Below the pieces are notes generated by a model, which was given only the letters and a program-made list of their open reading frames with translations, searched no databases and had not been told where the DNA came from. A stretch of DNA of 64,000 nucleotides, from positions 1,302,001 to 1,366,000 of the forward strand of contig NZ_KB913031.1 of assembly GCF_000384155.1 (NCBI RefSeq), read 5' to 3'. This DNA is from Methylophilus sp. 42. GTDB taxonomy: Bacteria > Pseudomonadota > Gammaproteobacteria > Burkholderiales > Methylophilaceae. Position numbers and translations under genes: made by a program. Positions 48,481 through 58,236 of this stretch are shown here, one piece after another; position 1 is the stretch's first letter, and the number at the start of each line of letters is the position of its first letter.

Positions 48481-49356
48481 TTAGCCGTAGATTTGTACGG
48501 TGTTTTCAGCGCGGATTTGCTGGAAAATCTGCAAACGTTCAGGCGCGATGTTGCCAGACGCCAGTGCTTGTAAAATGACGCACTCCGGCTCATGGGTGTG
48601 CGTACAATTATTGAATTTACAATGGCCAATCAACGGCCGGAATTCGACAAATGCATACTCCAGGTCAGCTTCATCAATATGGTAGAGGCCAAACTCCTGT
48701 AATCCGGGTGAGTCAATAATGGCACTTTCACTGTCCAGATGATACAAATGCGTCGCCGTGGTGGTATGTTTGCCGCTATCGAGGGTGGCACTGATTTCTT
48801 GGGTTTTACTACGTGCCTCAGGTAACAGGCTGTTAATGATGGTCGACTTGCCCATGCCAGACTGGCCGACCAGCACACTGGTGTGACCACTCAGTAAAGG
48901 TTTTAGGCTGTCTACAGACTCTTTGGCATTGAGTTGCAGGGTGTGATAACCCAGCGCTGCATATTGCGCCAGCTTTTGCATGGCTTGCGGGTTAGGTAAA
49001 TCACATTTGTTGAGGATAATCACTGCGCGTATGCCCGCGGCCTCAGCCGCGACCAGGCAACGATTCAGCAGGTCTTCATAGAAGCTGGGCTGGGTGGCCA
49101 ATACAATCAGGATTTGCGTGACGTTAGCCGCCAGGATTTTGCTTTTGAATGCATTGCTGCGATAGAGCAGGGTATTGCGTTCTGCGGTTTTTTCGATCAC
49201 GCCTTCCTTATCAGCCGTTAAGGTCACTGTGACCCTGTCGCCTGCCGCGTTATCGACTTTTTTGCCGCGGGTGACGCAACTGAGAATGCGGCCATCTGGC
49301 AATTCAACGTTATAGCGCTTGCCATAGGCAGCGACAATGAGACCTTCTTGAGACAT
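48481..49356 (-). CDS. rsgA: Small ribosomal subunit biogenesis GTPase RsgA
   Basis: RsgA is a circularly permuted GTPase that matures the 30S subunit. The 291-residue protein has an N-terminal OB fold (VAAYGKRYNVELPDGRILSC), then the permuted G motifs NKCD, GQSGMGKSTIINSLLPEA and DSPGLQEFG. A C-terminal zinc finger (CKFNNCTHTHEPEC) closes it. It starts one base after the stop of the small cytochrome gene, so the two are co-transcribed. Confidence 0.96.
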   Translation of the reverse strand: MSQEGLIVAAYGKRYNVELPDGRILSCVTRGKKVDNAAGDRVTVTLTADKEGVIEKTAERNTLLYRSNAFKSKILAANVTQILIVLATQPSFYEDLLNRCLVAAEAAGIRAVIILNKCDLPNPQAMQKLAQYAALGYHTLQLNAKESVDSLKPLLSGHTSVLVGQSGMGKSTIINSLLPEARSKTQEISATLDSGKHTTTATHLYHLDSESAIIDSPGLQEFGLYHIDEADLEYAFVEFRPLIGHCKFNNCTHTHEPECVILQALASGNIAPERLQIFQQIRAENTVQIYG

Positions 49357-49357
49357 G

Positions 49358-49657
49358 CTAGAAATGATAGTAGGAGTGATTTAAGTACTGTACCACTTGC
49401 TGCTCTTCATCATCAAACCATTTCAGGTTAAGCATGGTATTACAGTTGGTGACTTGGGCTTTTAGGCCATTCAGGGAGCGCACTTTACGGTAATCGCGTG
49501 TATAAATACCACTGCCATCTCCGCCATAACTGCTGGCGTGGCAACTGATACAATGTGCGTCTACCAGTTTTTTACCTGCTTGCAGCGGGCTATCCGCAGC
49601 GCTTGCGTTGAAACTGGCAAGCGCCGGGAGCAGGCTGATCAGCAGGATGTGTTTCAT
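49358..49657 (-). CDS. Small periplasmic c-type cytochrome (99 aa)
   Basis: A 99-residue precursor with signal peptide (HILLISLLPALASFNASA) and one haem-attachment site CISCH (Cys36, Cys39, His40). Met75 (CNTMLNLKW) is the likely sixth ligand. At about 79 mature residues it is a short class I cytochrome c. Its ATG overlaps the stop of the upstream M48 protease gene (ATGA), and rsgA follows at once. A role as electron acceptor of XoxF is possible but nothing in the sequence shows it. Confidence 0.88.
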   Translation of the reverse strand: MKHILLISLLPALASFNASAADSPLQAGKKLVDAHCISCHASSYGGDGSGIYTRDYRKVRSLNGLKAQVTNCNTMLNLKWFDDEEQQVVQYLNHSYYHF

Positions 49658-50901
49658 GCGTAAGTTTGCAGTTTGGCAATGCGCAGGCTGGCAGGTGGAT
49701 GCGAGTCGTAGAACGCTGAGTGTAATGGATCAGGTGTCAGCGTAGAAGCATTGTCGCGATACAGTTTAACCAGTGCATCAATCAAAAATTGTGGCCTGGA
49801 TTGTTGTGCCGCATAGTGGTCCGCCTCAAACTCGTTGGTGCGCGAATAAGCGGCTAACACCGGGCGCAAAATGAACATAAACACAGGTGAAACCAGTACA
49901 AACAGCAGCAGTGCCATATGGTTACTGGCTTCTGCCACGCCCAGGCCGGTAAAGAACCATTCTTGCTTAATCAGGTAACCCAGCAGCGCCAGGCCGAGCA
50001 GGCTGAGGCCAAACATCATGATGATGCGTTTAATCACATGCTGATGCTTGAAGTGGCCCAACTCATGTGCAAGTACGGCTTCGATTTCGTCGGCACTGAG
50101 TTTTTCCAGCAAGGTATCAAAAAACACCACGCGCTTGTTTTTGCCAAAGCCCGTGAAGTAAGCATTGCCGTGACCTGAACGTGTAGAGCCGTCCATCACA
50201 AACAAGCCCTGGCTGGCAAAACCACACTTTTGCAGCAAAGCTTCAATGCGTGCTTTCAGGGATTGATCTTGCATGGGTGTAAACTTGTTAAACAAAGGCG
50301 CAATCCAGATCGGGTACACCGCCAGCATAAACAGATTAAATGCGCTCCAGATCAGCCACAGGTAGAGCCACCACCAGTCGCCAGCCCCTTGCATCAGCCA
50401 TAGCGCGATAAAGAGGATAGGGCCACCAAGCAGCAGGCCAACAATGGTATGTTTTACCAAGTCACCAAAAAACATGCCGCGTGACATTTTATTAAAGCCG
50501 AATTTTTCATCCACGTTAAAGGTCTGGATGTAGTCGAATGGCAGAGTCGCTGCGCCAGAAATTAACATGGCGGAGCAAATGACCAATGCGCCGCGAATGA
50601 TCTCGTGCGCTGGTAACCATTGTTGCCAGGCCTGGTCGAGCATCTGCAATACGCCGCCCAGTGTCAGGGCCAGTAAAATAACAGATTCCACCACTGTTTC
50701 ATTCAAACGTAATTTGACCTTGGCTGTGGTGTAATCAGCTGCGCGCTGATGGGCCTCCAGGCTGATGGTTTGATCGAATGCTGCGGGCACTTGTTGGCGA
50801 TGTTGCTGAATATGGCGGATATGGCGTAGCCCCAGCCAGACACGGATAGCAAGGCTAACGACAATCACAGCGACAAAAATTTGAGTAAAGAGTGCGGACA
50901 T
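49654..50901 (-). CDS. M48-family CAAX prenyl protease-like membrane metalloprotease
   Basis: A 415-residue Ste24/HtpX-type protease with several membrane helices. The zinc motif is VLAHELGHFKHQH (HExxH, near residue 275) and the third ligand lies in TNEFEADHYAA. N-terminal CAAX-protease region reads FDYIQTFNVDEKFGFN. Bacterial members have roles in membrane protein quality control. It is first gene of a three-gene run with the cytochrome and rsgA, and divergent from orn. Confidence 0.92.
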   Translation of the reverse strand: MSALFTQIFVAVIVVSLAIRVWLGLRHIRHIQQHRQQVPAAFDQTISLEAHQRAADYTTAKVKLRLNETVVESVILLALTLGGVLQMLDQAWQQWLPAHEIIRGALVICSAMLISGAATLPFDYIQTFNVDEKFGFNKMSRGMFFGDLVKHTIVGLLLGGPILFIALWLMQGAGDWWWLYLWLIWSAFNLFMLAVYPIWIAPLFNKFTPMQDQSLKARIEALLQKCGFASQGLFVMDGSTRSGHGNAYFTGFGKNKRVVFFDTLLEKLSADEIEAVLAHELGHFKHQHVIKRIIMMFGLSLLGLALLGYLIKQEWFFTGLGVAEASNHMALLLFVLVSPVFMFILRPVLAAYSRTNEFEADHYAAQQSRPQFLIDALVKLYRDNASTLTPDPLHSAFYDSHPPASLRIAKLQTYA

Positions 50902-50993
50902 GGCAATGGGTGATTTGTGAGTGGTGACGGTTAGCTATTTTGATGGATTTATATCCACCTTGTTCACTGAACTGAATATAATGTTTCATTTTA

Positions 50994-51587
50994 ATGGAAA
51001 TCATGACGAGAGGCACACAATTGGCAAGTAATCAGGACAATTTAATCTGGCTGGATATGGAAATGAGTGGTTTGCTGCCTGACACAGACCGCATTCTCGA
51101 ACTGGCCGCCGTCGTCACCGATGCGCAACTGAATGTGATTGCAGAATCTCCGGTGCTGGTCGTCCATCAATCGGATGCCGTACTGGATGGCATGGACGCC
51201 TGGAACAAAGGCACACACGGCCGCAGTGGCTTGATCGATAAAGTCAAGGCGTCCACTTTGGATGAAGAGGCTGCAACCGATGCCATGCTGGCATTTTTAA
51301 AAGAGCATGTGCCTGCAGGCAAATCGCCGATGTGTGGTAATTCCATCTGTCAGGACAGGCGTTTTATGGCGCGTTATATGCCGCGTCTGGAAGCATTTTT
51401 TCACTATCGCAACCTGGATGTGAGTGTTTTCAAAGAGTTATCCCGCCGCTGGCGCCCGGATATCTATGCCGGGTTTAAAAAAGCCAGCCGTCATGAAGCA
51501 TTGGCCGATATTTATGAGTCGATTGATGAGCTGAAGTATTACCGTGAACACTTTTTGAATATGACACCGCCAGCCAAGGCTGAGTAA
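50994..51587 (+). CDS. orn: Oligoribonuclease
   Basis: Orn degrades 2-5 nt RNAs, including pGpG from cyclic-di-GMP, to mononucleotides. The DEDDh exonuclease signatures are visible: [56 protein letters not shown] and the late [12 protein letters not shown]. The frame allows starts at 50994 and 51003, giving 197 or 194 residues against 181 in E. coli. Neither has a strong ribosome site. It is divergent from the M48 protease gene. Confidence 0.95.
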   Translation: MEIMTRGTQLASNQDNLIWLDMEMSGLLPDTDRILELAAVVTDAQLNVIAESPVLVVHQSDAVLDGMDAWNKGTHGRSGLIDKVKASTLDEEAATDAMLAFLKEHVPAGKSPMCGNSICQDRRFMARYMPRLEAFFHYRNLDVSVFKELSRRWRPDIYAGFKKASRHEALADIYESIDELKYYREHFLNMTPPAKAE

Positions 51588-51630
51588 CGATTCAAAAAAT
51601 CTGCATTCAGCAAAAAACACAGCGAAAAAA

Positions 51631-51651
51631 AAGACGCCTATTTGGCGTCTT
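51631..51651. terminator. Hairpin between orn and glgA
   Basis: AAGACGCC / GGCGTCTT, 8-bp stem with a 5-base loop, preceded by A8. It lies between convergent genes; the A-run makes it stronger for glgA (minus strand) than for orn. Confidence 0.7.
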
Positions 51652-51751
51652 GAGGGAGGAGAAGTTAGCTTTGGAGAAGCTTGATTAGTAATTAGCAGCT
51701 TCTGTGCCAACTTTTCTTCACCTTTTCGTCAATATCTGTAAGTAATTGTTT

Positions 51752-53203
51752 TTAAATATCTAACAAGTCCTGGTATAGCTCAAAGTAGTGTTTTGCACTC
51801 GTTTCCCAACTGACATCCTGTCGCATTGCCTGTTTTTGTAGCTGTTGCCACTGACCAGAATTGGCATAAATATGTATGGCTTGCCTTAATGTGACCAAAA
51901 GTGTCGATGGATTATTTTCCGGCATTACCAATCCTGTCATCGTTTCAGGCAATATGCCATCAGCCATGAGGGCGCCGCCGTGCACAGAGTCTGCCAGGCC
52001 GCCAGTATTGGCGACCAGCGGAATCGTGCCGTAACGCAAGCCATACATCTGGTTCAATCCACAAGGTTCAAAGCGCGAAGGCATGACAAAAATATCTGTC
52101 CCGGCCATGATGCGATGTGACAGTGGTTCGTTGTAGCCGATGGTGACTACCACTTGCCCGGGATATTGTCGCATCAATGCCAGATATTGCTGCTCCAGCG
52201 CGGGCTCGCCGCTACCAAGCACTGCTAGCTGACAGCCGCTGGCCAGCAGCGCGTGCGCGATGTCGGCCAGCATATCCAGACCCTTCTGGTGCGTGAGTCG
52301 GCTGACGACACCAAGCAATGGACCAGTGGCGTCCTGGTGTAATCCTAGCTCTGCTTGCAAGGCCTGTTTAACCAGTTTTTTATTGGCTAAGGCGCTGCTG
52401 GTGTAATGCGCCGGCAAATAAGGGTCGCTTGCCGGATCCCACACTTGGGTATCTATCCCGTTCAGTATGCCGGTTAAATCGTCGGTTCTGTGCTGTAACA
52501 AACCCTGGAAACCAAAGCCAAACTGCTCGGTTTGGATTTCTTTGGCGTAGGTTGGGCTCACGGTGGCAAGCGCATCTGCGTAATATAGTCCGGCTTTCAT
52601 AAATGACAGATGTCCATAAAACTCATAACCTGCTGGCTGAAAATCCTGCTCGCTGAGCATGAGTCTATGCCGCCAGTCAGCATGAAAATTACCTTGAAAC
52701 GCCAGATTATGAATGCTAAACAACGATTTGGCCGGGCTGGCCAGTTGCTGCAAGTAGTAGGGCGTCAGTCCGCTTTGCCAGTCGTTGCAATGCACCAGGT
52801 CTGGTAGCCATGGCTGTAGCATATTGGGGACGGACAGCATGGCGGCCACCTTTGATAACAAACCAAAACGCAAGGGGTTGTCTTGCCACTCGCCATGTTG
52901 CGGGTGGTGGTAAGGGCCGCCTTCACGGTCATACAGCGCCGGGTAGTCAATTAATAGCAGCGGGATGTCAGTACCGGGCAGGGTGGTTTGGTAGAGCTCA
53001 CAGCGTATATCGTGAAAGGCCTGTAGTGAACCAAGTAAGCGCGGCGCATCACACTGTGCCAGGATACCGCGGTAGGCGGGCAGCAAAATTTGAACATCCA
53101 GGCCCGTAGTGGCCAAGGCTGCTGGGAGTGCACCACTGACATCTGCCAAACCGCCTGTTTTGATTAATGGGAAAATTTCTGAGGTAACAAATAGTAAACG
53201 CAA
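51752..53203 (-). CDS. glgA: Glycogen synthase
   Basis: GlgA transfers glucose from ADP-glucose to growing alpha-1,4-glucan. The 483-residue GT5 protein has KTGGLADVSGALPAAL near residue 15 for ADP-glucose binding, the SIHNLAFQGNF region, VVSRLTHQKGLDML, and the C-terminal MPSRFEPCGLNQMYGLRYGT. Other glycogen genes (glgB, glgC) are not in the window, so it is an isolated copy. It is divergent from crcB. Confidence 0.96.
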   Translation of the reverse strand: MRLLFVTSEIFPLIKTGGLADVSGALPAALATTGLDVQILLPAYRGILAQCDAPRLLGSLQAFHDIRCELYQTTLPGTDIPLLLIDYPALYDREGGPYHHPQHGEWQDNPLRFGLLSKVAAMLSVPNMLQPWLPDLVHCNDWQSGLTPYYLQQLASPAKSLFSIHNLAFQGNFHADWRHRLMLSEQDFQPAGYEFYGHLSFMKAGLYYADALATVSPTYAKEIQTEQFGFGFQGLLQHRTDDLTGILNGIDTQVWDPASDPYLPAHYTSSALANKKLVKQALQAELGLHQDATGPLLGVVSRLTHQKGLDMLADIAHALLASGCQLAVLGSGEPALEQQYLALMRQYPGQVVVTIGYNEPLSHRIMAGTDIFVMPSRFEPCGLNQMYGLRYGTIPLVANTGGLADSVHGGALMADGILPETMTGLVMPENNPSTLLVTLRQAIHIYANSGQWQQLQKQAMRQDVSWETSAKHYFELYQDLLDI

Positions 53204-53292
53204 GGGAATCTCTTTAAATCAACAGGCGGTGGGAGCTGAATGCTTTAAAACTTATGATACATTGCCTGCTAACGTTTTAGAAGGGCAATAAA

Positions 53293-53670
53293 ATGAAATC
53301 TTGGTTGATGGTCGGATTAGGTTCGGCATTGGGTGCATGGGCACGTTGGGGGCTCTCTATCTGGCTCAATTCGATAGGGATGATTCCCTTGGGTACCTTG
53401 ATGGCAAATGCCATCGGTGGTTTTTTAATGGGCATTGCGTTAGCGCTTTTTCAGACCATGCCACAATTAAGCCATGAGTGGCGCTTGTTTATTGCAATGG
53501 GTTTTTTAGGTGGCTTAACTACTTTTTCTACATTCTCGGCACAAGCATTTGTGTTACTGCAAAAACAAGCTTATGTGTGGGTTGGGTTGCATATCTTCAC
53601 GCATGTTGTGGTGTCTGTATTGCTGACGATTATCGGCTATTGGTGCGTCATGCGCTGGCAAGCAGCATAA
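53293..53670 (+). CDS. crcB: Fluoride channel CrcB/Fluc
   Basis: A 125-residue four-helix membrane protein that exports fluoride as an antiparallel dimer. Family signatures are GSALGAWARWGLS, PLGTLMANAIGGFLMG and the GFLGGLTTFSTFSAQ stretch that contributes the fluoride-lining Phe/Thr/Ser. The length is normal. No crcB fluoride riboswitch could be recognised upstream. It converges with rne across a shared terminator. Confidence 0.95.
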   Translation: MKSWLMVGLGSALGAWARWGLSIWLNSIGMIPLGTLMANAIGGFLMGIALALFQTMPQLSHEWRLFIAMGFLGGLTTFSTFSAQAFVLLQKQAYVWVGLHIFTHVVVSVLLTIIGYWCVMRWQAA

Positions 53671-53686
53671 GCCCATCGATGGTGTA

Positions 53687-53716
53687 AAAAAAGAGGGCCA
53701 TCAGGCCCTCTTTTTT
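53687..53716. terminator. Bidirectional terminator between crcB and rne
   Basis: A perfect 13-bp stem AAAAAAGAGGGCC / GGCCCTCTTTTTT with loop ATCA between convergent genes. Confidence 0.92.
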
Positions 53717-53739
53717 ATGGCGACTAGTCCAGGGACTGG

Positions 53740-56436
53740 TTACTTCTGGGTTTCAACCATCACCAGGCTTGGTTCTTCGGACGCTTTTTCGTCTTTCTTC
53801 CACTTGGCAGCGTTACGTGGTTTTTTCGCTTTGGCTGCGGTTTCTGCTGAAGCTGCGACAGGCTCAGACTTGGTTTCTACCAATTGAATGCCTGCATCTG
53901 TGGCACCTTCATTGGTGCTTGCAGCAGTTGCCTTGGTGGTGGCTTTGCGTTTGCGCGCAGGTTTTTTCTGTGCAGTCTCTGCCGTTGCTTCAGTCTCTAC
54001 AACGGCTGCTGCCGCAGTTTCAACCAGTTCGATCGCTGGCGCATCACTGCCTTCTGGCGCGCGTTTACCGCGTGCTTTGCTGGTTTTCCCACCACGTGAA
54101 CGGCTGCGTGGTGTTTTTTCTGCGGCAGCTTCATCTGCTTGAGGCGCATCCGTTTTAGCCGTGTTTGGTGTATCAACAGCTTCAGTGCTGGCTGTTGCAA
54201 CGTCTTTTACCACTGGTTCAGCGGCGGCCTGTTTGGCTTCTGTTTTAGCTACTGGCGCTGCAGTTTCCGCGACCACCACCGGGGCTGCATTGCTTGGTGC
54301 AACTGCCTCAGTGGCTGTGGTGTTGACTGCCGCTTCAGCATTTGCCTGGTTTGGCGCATCTTCACGTTGACGGCGATCACGGCGGCCATGACGGTTACGA
54401 CGATTGCCGCGTTCACCACGCTCCTGTTTGTTTTCGCCAGTTGGTGAAGTTAATGCCGGTTGATTGGCATCTGCTTTCACTTCCTGTGACTGTTGCTGTT
54501 GACGGTCCTGTCTTTCTTTCTGCGCTGGTCTTTCCTGTTGCTGACGTTCCTGGCGAGGCTTGTTAGACGTGTTTTCCTGCTGTTCTTTAGGTTGACGCTC
54601 ACCTGTTGGGCGATCGGTACGGTCTTGCTGGCGTTCGCGCTGACGATCACGCTGGCGGTTGCGATTCTTGTTACGATCACGACCAGGCTCTTTGGTTTCG
54701 CGTGCTGGTTTTGCAACTTCTTGCACCGCTTCTTTTTCTTCCAGGCCCAACCAGGATTTAATCACGCCAAAGAATGATTTTTTCTGCTCGGTCACAGGGG
54801 CCGCAGCAGGTTTCTCTTCAACAATCGGTGCGGCAGTGGCGGGCGTAATGCCTTTTACGACGGCCTCGGCCTTAGCTGGCGCAGCGGCTTGTTGCAGGCT
54901 GTGCTGGTAATCGGACTCGCTAGGCAGGTCTACCATTTTGTAGCTGGCCTGCATGGTGTCTTCATTCACGTCATCCAGGCGAATGCGCAAGATGTTGTAA
55001 TTTGGGGTTTCCAGGTGAATGTTTGGAATCAGCACCACTTCAACGCCGGTACGTTGCTCGATTTTGTGGATGTCGGCGCGTTTTTCATTCAACAGGAAAG
55101 TCGCGGCTTCGACTGGCAACTGCACCTGGATAATGGCGCTGTTGTCTTTCATGGCTTCTTCTTGCGTGATGCGCAGAATATGCAATGCAGTAGATTCAAT
55201 GCCACGGATATGACCTGTGCCATTACAGCGTGGGCAGGTCATGTGGTTGGTTTCACCCAGGCTTGGGCGCAAGCGCTGGCGAGACATTTCTAGCAAGCCA
55301 AAGCGAGAGATTTTGCCCATTTGGACACGTGCACGGTCATGATGCAGGGCATCACGCAAGGCGTTCTCCACGTCACGCTGGTTGCGCTGGTTTTCCATAT
55401 CGATAAAGTCGATCACCACCAGGCCACCCAGGTCGCGCAAGCGCATTTGACGCGCGACTTCTTCAGCAGCTTCCAGGTTGGTGTTGAACGCCGTTTGTTC
55501 AATATCAGCCCCTTTAATGGAGCGACCGGAGTTGACGTCGATAGACACCAGGGCTTCGGTATGGTCAATCACAATGGCGCCACCGGAAGGCAAACGTACT
55601 TCACGCGCAAATGCAGATTCGATCTGATGTTCGATCTGGAAGCGGGAGAACAGCGGAATTTCGTCCTGGTACAGTTTGACACGGGTGACGTTGCCCGGCA
55701 TGACGTGATTCATAAACTGCAAGGCTTGCTCATGCACGTCAGCAGTGTCGATCAGGATCTCGCCAATATCCGCGCTGAAGTAATCGCGAATGGCACGAAT
55801 CACTAGGCTGCTTTCCTGGTAAATCAGGTAGGCGCCAGGCTGGAAATTAGAAGCATCTTCAATCGCTTGCCATAATTGTGACAAGTAGTTCAAGTCCCAT
55901 TGCAGCTCTTCGGCGTTACGGCCAATGCCAGCGGTACGCGCAATAATGCTCATGCCGTTAGGCACGTCCAGTTGTGCCATGGTGTCGCGCAATTCGTTAC
56001 GCTCTTCACCTTCCACGCGACGGGAAACACCGCCTCCGCGTGGATTGTTTGGCATCAGCACCAGGTAACGGCCAGCCAGTGAGATAAAGGTGGTCAGTGC
56101 CGCGCCTTTGCTGCCGCGTTCGTCTTTGTCTACCTGGACAATGACTTCCTGGCCTTCCTTGATCACATCCTGAATGCGGGCGCGACCTTCAGGCTTGTCC
56201 TGAAAGTAACTACGGGCGATTTCCTTAAAAGGCAAAAAGCCGTGTCTGTCGGTACCATAGTCGACAAATGCGGCTTCCAGTGAGGGTTCAATGCGTGTGA
56301 TTACGCCTTTGTAGATATTGCTTTTGCGCTGTTCTTTGCCAGCGTGTTCAATATCGAGGTCGATGAGTTTTTGTCCATCAACAATCGCAACGCGCAATTC
56401 TTCTGATTGCGTTGCGTTAAACAACATTCTTTTCAT
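53740..56436 (-). CDS. rne: Ribonuclease E
   Basis: RNase E is the main endonuclease of mRNA decay and rRNA/tRNA processing. The 898-residue protein has the S1 domain (about residues 38-120), the 5' sensor and the DNase I-like catalytic site ([27 protein letters not shown]). The Zn-link is [10 protein letters not shown] near residue 405. The C-terminal half (from about 520) is disordered, first Arg/Gln-rich ([17 protein letters not shown]), then Ala/Glu/Lys-rich; it is the degradosome scaffold and is shorter than in E. coli (1061 residues). A membrane-anchor-like [11 protein letters not shown] helix is near 555. Confidence 0.96.
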   Translation of the reverse strand: MKRMLFNATQSEELRVAIVDGQKLIDLDIEHAGKEQRKSNIYKGVITRIEPSLEAAFVDYGTDRHGFLPFKEIARSYFQDKPEGRARIQDVIKEGQEVIVQVDKDERGSKGAALTTFISLAGRYLVLMPNNPRGGGVSRRVEGEERNELRDTMAQLDVPNGMSIIARTAGIGRNAEELQWDLNYLSQLWQAIEDASNFQPGAYLIYQESSLVIRAIRDYFSADIGEILIDTADVHEQALQFMNHVMPGNVTRVKLYQDEIPLFSRFQIEHQIESAFAREVRLPSGGAIVIDHTEALVSIDVNSGRSIKGADIEQTAFNTNLEAAEEVARQMRLRDLGGLVVIDFIDMENQRNQRDVENALRDALHHDRARVQMGKISRFGLLEMSRQRLRPSLGETNHMTCPRCNGTGHIRGIESTALHILRITQEEAMKDNSAIIQVQLPVEAATFLLNEKRADIHKIEQRTGVEVVLIPNIHLETPNYNILRIRLDDVNEDTMQASYKMVDLPSESDYQHSLQQAAAPAKAEAVVKGITPATAAPIVEEKPAAAPVTEQKKSFFGVIKSWLGLEEKEAVQEVAKPARETKEPGRDRNKNRNRQRDRQRERQQDRTDRPTGERQPKEQQENTSNKPRQERQQQERPAQKERQDRQQQQSQEVKADANQPALTSPTGENKQERGERGNRRNRHGRRDRRQREDAPNQANAEAAVNTTATEAVAPSNAAPVVVAETAAPVAKTEAKQAAAEPVVKDVATASTEAVDTPNTAKTDAPQADEAAAEKTPRSRSRGGKTSKARGKRAPEGSDAPAIELVETAAAAVVETEATAETAQKKPARKRKATTKATAASTNEGATDAGIQLVETKSEPVAASAETAAKAKKPRNAAKWKKDEKASEEPSLVMVETQK

Positions 56437-56760
56437 GTAAGGCTCCTAATCGAAGCCACAGAATAGACATGAGCGCAGGGCGGGCCGTGGTTATGAATTA
56501 ACCACCAGAATTTAACGAGGAGGTGTGTGCAATGGCTTTTGCGATGCTAGTGTCTGGGTCTCAGCACAGCATGACAGGCATCAATATGCACACGTTTGAG
56601 TGTCAAAGCGCAGTGTGTGACTGCCCGCTGGATACTCGGTTTCTGCAAGGGTGCAGTGAGTGCGTGGCAGGTAGGTTGTCACCTGTATTATCCACCGCGA
56701 TTGACTGCAAAAATAAAACCCTAAACAGAGGGTAATTTCGTTAAAATTCGGGTTTGGCAA
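56437..56760 (-). promoter_or_regulatory. rne upstream leader with hairpins
   Basis: Upstream of rne on the minus strand, several short stems are visible: GTGGTTA/TAACCAC (56487-56505), TTTGA/TCAAA (near 56599), CTGCA/TGCAG (near 56643) and CAGGT/ACCTG (near 56668). A TAATAC box (56685-56690) with TTTTTG 17 bases before it would give a leader of about 240 bases. A long structured leader fits the known autoregulation of rne in E. coli, but this one is inferred only from position. The 70-codon plus-strand frame here has no support. Confidence 0.4.
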
Positions 56761-56864
56761 ACGCCGAGCTCATTTCTTTGTTTATTCTGCGTGAGCTTCG
56801 CGTTAAATCATTTCTAATTAATTATCGCTACTTGATGGCGAGCGGTATTCACCAAAATTTTTTT

Positions 56865-57005
56865 GATTCTGAATGCGCTGACTAGCCAGGAAAACCTGGC
56901 TTTTAAAATCTGGGCCCTGAAAACGCTGGGATTGGATGTCAGTGATGACGATAGCCTGCATATATATATGACCGCTATCGCCTGAAAGAGCGATGATTCA
57001 GAATC
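56865..57005 (+). ncRNA. Candidate structured RNA upstream of rluC
   Basis: Four stems nest consistently. P1: GATTCTGAAT (56865-56874) with ATTCAGAATC (56996-57005). P2: CGCTGAC (56876-56882) with GTCAGTG (56938-56944), including one G-U. P3: AGCCAGG-AAAA-CCTGGCT (56884-56901) inside P2. P4: CGATAGC (56949-56955) with GCTATCG (56974-56980) around a CATATATATATG palindrome. Together they form a multi-branched fold closed by P1, ending 49 bases before the rluC start. ATCGC/GCGAT (56977-56981 / 56990-56994) offers an alternative pairing that would break P4. I recognise no known riboswitch. Confidence 0.4.
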
Positions 57006-57054
57006 TCGACAGTATATCTATAAGTCCTGATAAAGCAAAGCACGACCTGCAACT

Positions 57055-58173
57055 ATGAGCTCACAATTTCGACCCTCGTCATTACCGTCTGCGGAAACGG
57101 CTTCCAGCCTTGGTTCTGAGGCTGGACCCGCCAGTGATCGTGTCACTTACTTGCTGGTGGATGAAGCTTCGGAAACACAGCGCGTAGATAACTTTTTAGC
57201 CAAAGTGCTCAAAGGTGTGCCCAAGAGTCATATCTACCGTATTTTGCGTAGTGGTGAAGTACGCGTGAATAAAAAGCGTGTTGATGCCGAACATCGTTTG
57301 CAACTGGGTGATGAAGTCAGGGTGCCGCCTATCCGCACGGCCGAAGCCGCTGCAAAACCGGATGCGCCTGCGATTAAAGCTAAACTGGCTGAGCAAGTGA
57401 TTTATGAAGATGATGCCATGCTGGCGTTGAATAAACCGTCTGGCATGGCCGTACATGGCGGTAGCGGCATCAGCCTGGGCGTGATTGAGCAATTGCGTTT
57501 GGAGCGGCCACAAGCCAAGTTCCTGGAACTGGTGCACAGGCTGGACCGTGAAACCTCAGGCGTATTGATGATTGCAAAAAAACGTTCGGCGTTGACTGCA
57601 CTGCATGAGGCCATGCGTCATCACCACATGGATAAACGTTACCTGATCTTGGTGCAGGGACAATGGCAAGAGGCCAAAAAGAAAGTCACGCTGGATTTGC
57701 AAAAATACGTGACAGAAAGTGGCGAGCGTCGCGTGCAGGTGGTCGATGAGCCCTTGCTCAATGCAGAACCCGGCGGCAGAAAATCACTCAAAGCAAGTGG
57801 TCTGGTTGCCAAGCGGCATGCTGCCAAAGGTAAGTTTGAAGTGGAAACGCAGACCTCTGAAACCTGGTTTTACCTGCAGGAAGTGCTGGGGCAATGCAGT
57901 TTTTTGCAAGCCAAGTTAATCACTGGCCGCACCCATCAGCTGCGTGTGCAATTATCACATTTGGGATTTCCGATTTTGGGTGATGACAAATATGGTGATT
58001 TTGCCTTGAACAAGTTGTTAAGCAAGCAGGGCTTAAAAAGGATGTTTTTGCATTCCAGTGAAACACGTATTGCCCATCCGTTAACCGGCGAGCCTCTGCA
58101 CCTGGTCGCACCATTGCCAGCAGAACTAGAACACTTTCTGCAACAACAACGTCAACTTAAGTCAGTAAAGTAA
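57055..58173 (+). CDS. rluC: 23S rRNA pseudouridine synthase RluC-type
   Basis: RluC converts uridines 955, 2504 and 2580 of 23S rRNA to pseudouridine in E. coli. The protein has an S4 RNA-binding domain (about residues 40-100, QRVDNFLAKVLKGVPKSHIY, SGEVRVNKKRVD) and the catalytic domain with LNKPSGMAVHGGSG, LELVHRLDRETSGVLM (catalytic Asp) and LITGRTHQLRVQL. Compared with E. coli it has about 30 extra N-terminal residues and an insertion near residues 235-260. Divergent rne and rluC is the usual arrangement. The start at 57055 lacks a clear ribosome site. Confidence 0.95.
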   Translation: MSSQFRPSSLPSAETASSLGSEAGPASDRVTYLLVDEASETQRVDNFLAKVLKGVPKSHIYRILRSGEVRVNKKRVDAEHRLQLGDEVRVPPIRTAEAAAKPDAPAIKAKLAEQVIYEDDAMLALNKPSGMAVHGGSGISLGVIEQLRLERPQAKFLELVHRLDRETSGVLMIAKKRSALTALHEAMRHHHMDKRYLILVQGQWQEAKKKVTLDLQKYVTESGERRVQVVDEPLLNAEPGGRKSLKASGLVAKRHAAKGKFEVETQTSETWFYLQEVLGQCSFLQAKLITGRTHQLRVQLSHLGFPILGDDKYGDFALNKLLSKQGLKRMFLHSSETRIAHPLTGEPLHLVAPLPAELEHFLQQQRQLKSVK

Positions 58174-58236
58174 TCGTTCGTGATAGGCGACAAAGTGGCC
58201 AGTGTTGCCTATAAAGTATATTAGGAAAATAACGCA

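Noticed and set aside
48373-49657. xoxG/xoxJ directly downstream of xoxF
   Set aside because: The genes after xoxF are on the opposite strand, and the small cytochrome belongs to the protease-rsgA run; no periplasmic binding protein (XoxJ) is present.
53204-53292. Fluoride (crcB-motif) riboswitch before crcB
   Set aside because: The 89-base gap lacks the conserved GGNGAUGG core and pseudoknot partners.
53769-54777. Several long plus-strand reading frames opposite the 3' half of rne
   Set aside because: They mirror the low-complexity Arg/Gln and Ala/Glu repeats of the RNase E tail, giving Cys/Phe/Leu-rich nonsense proteins.
56523-56735. A 70-codon plus-strand frame between rne and rluC
   Set aside because: Although GGAGG precedes it, the product has no recognisable features, and the frame lies in the likely rne leader with hairpins in the stretch.
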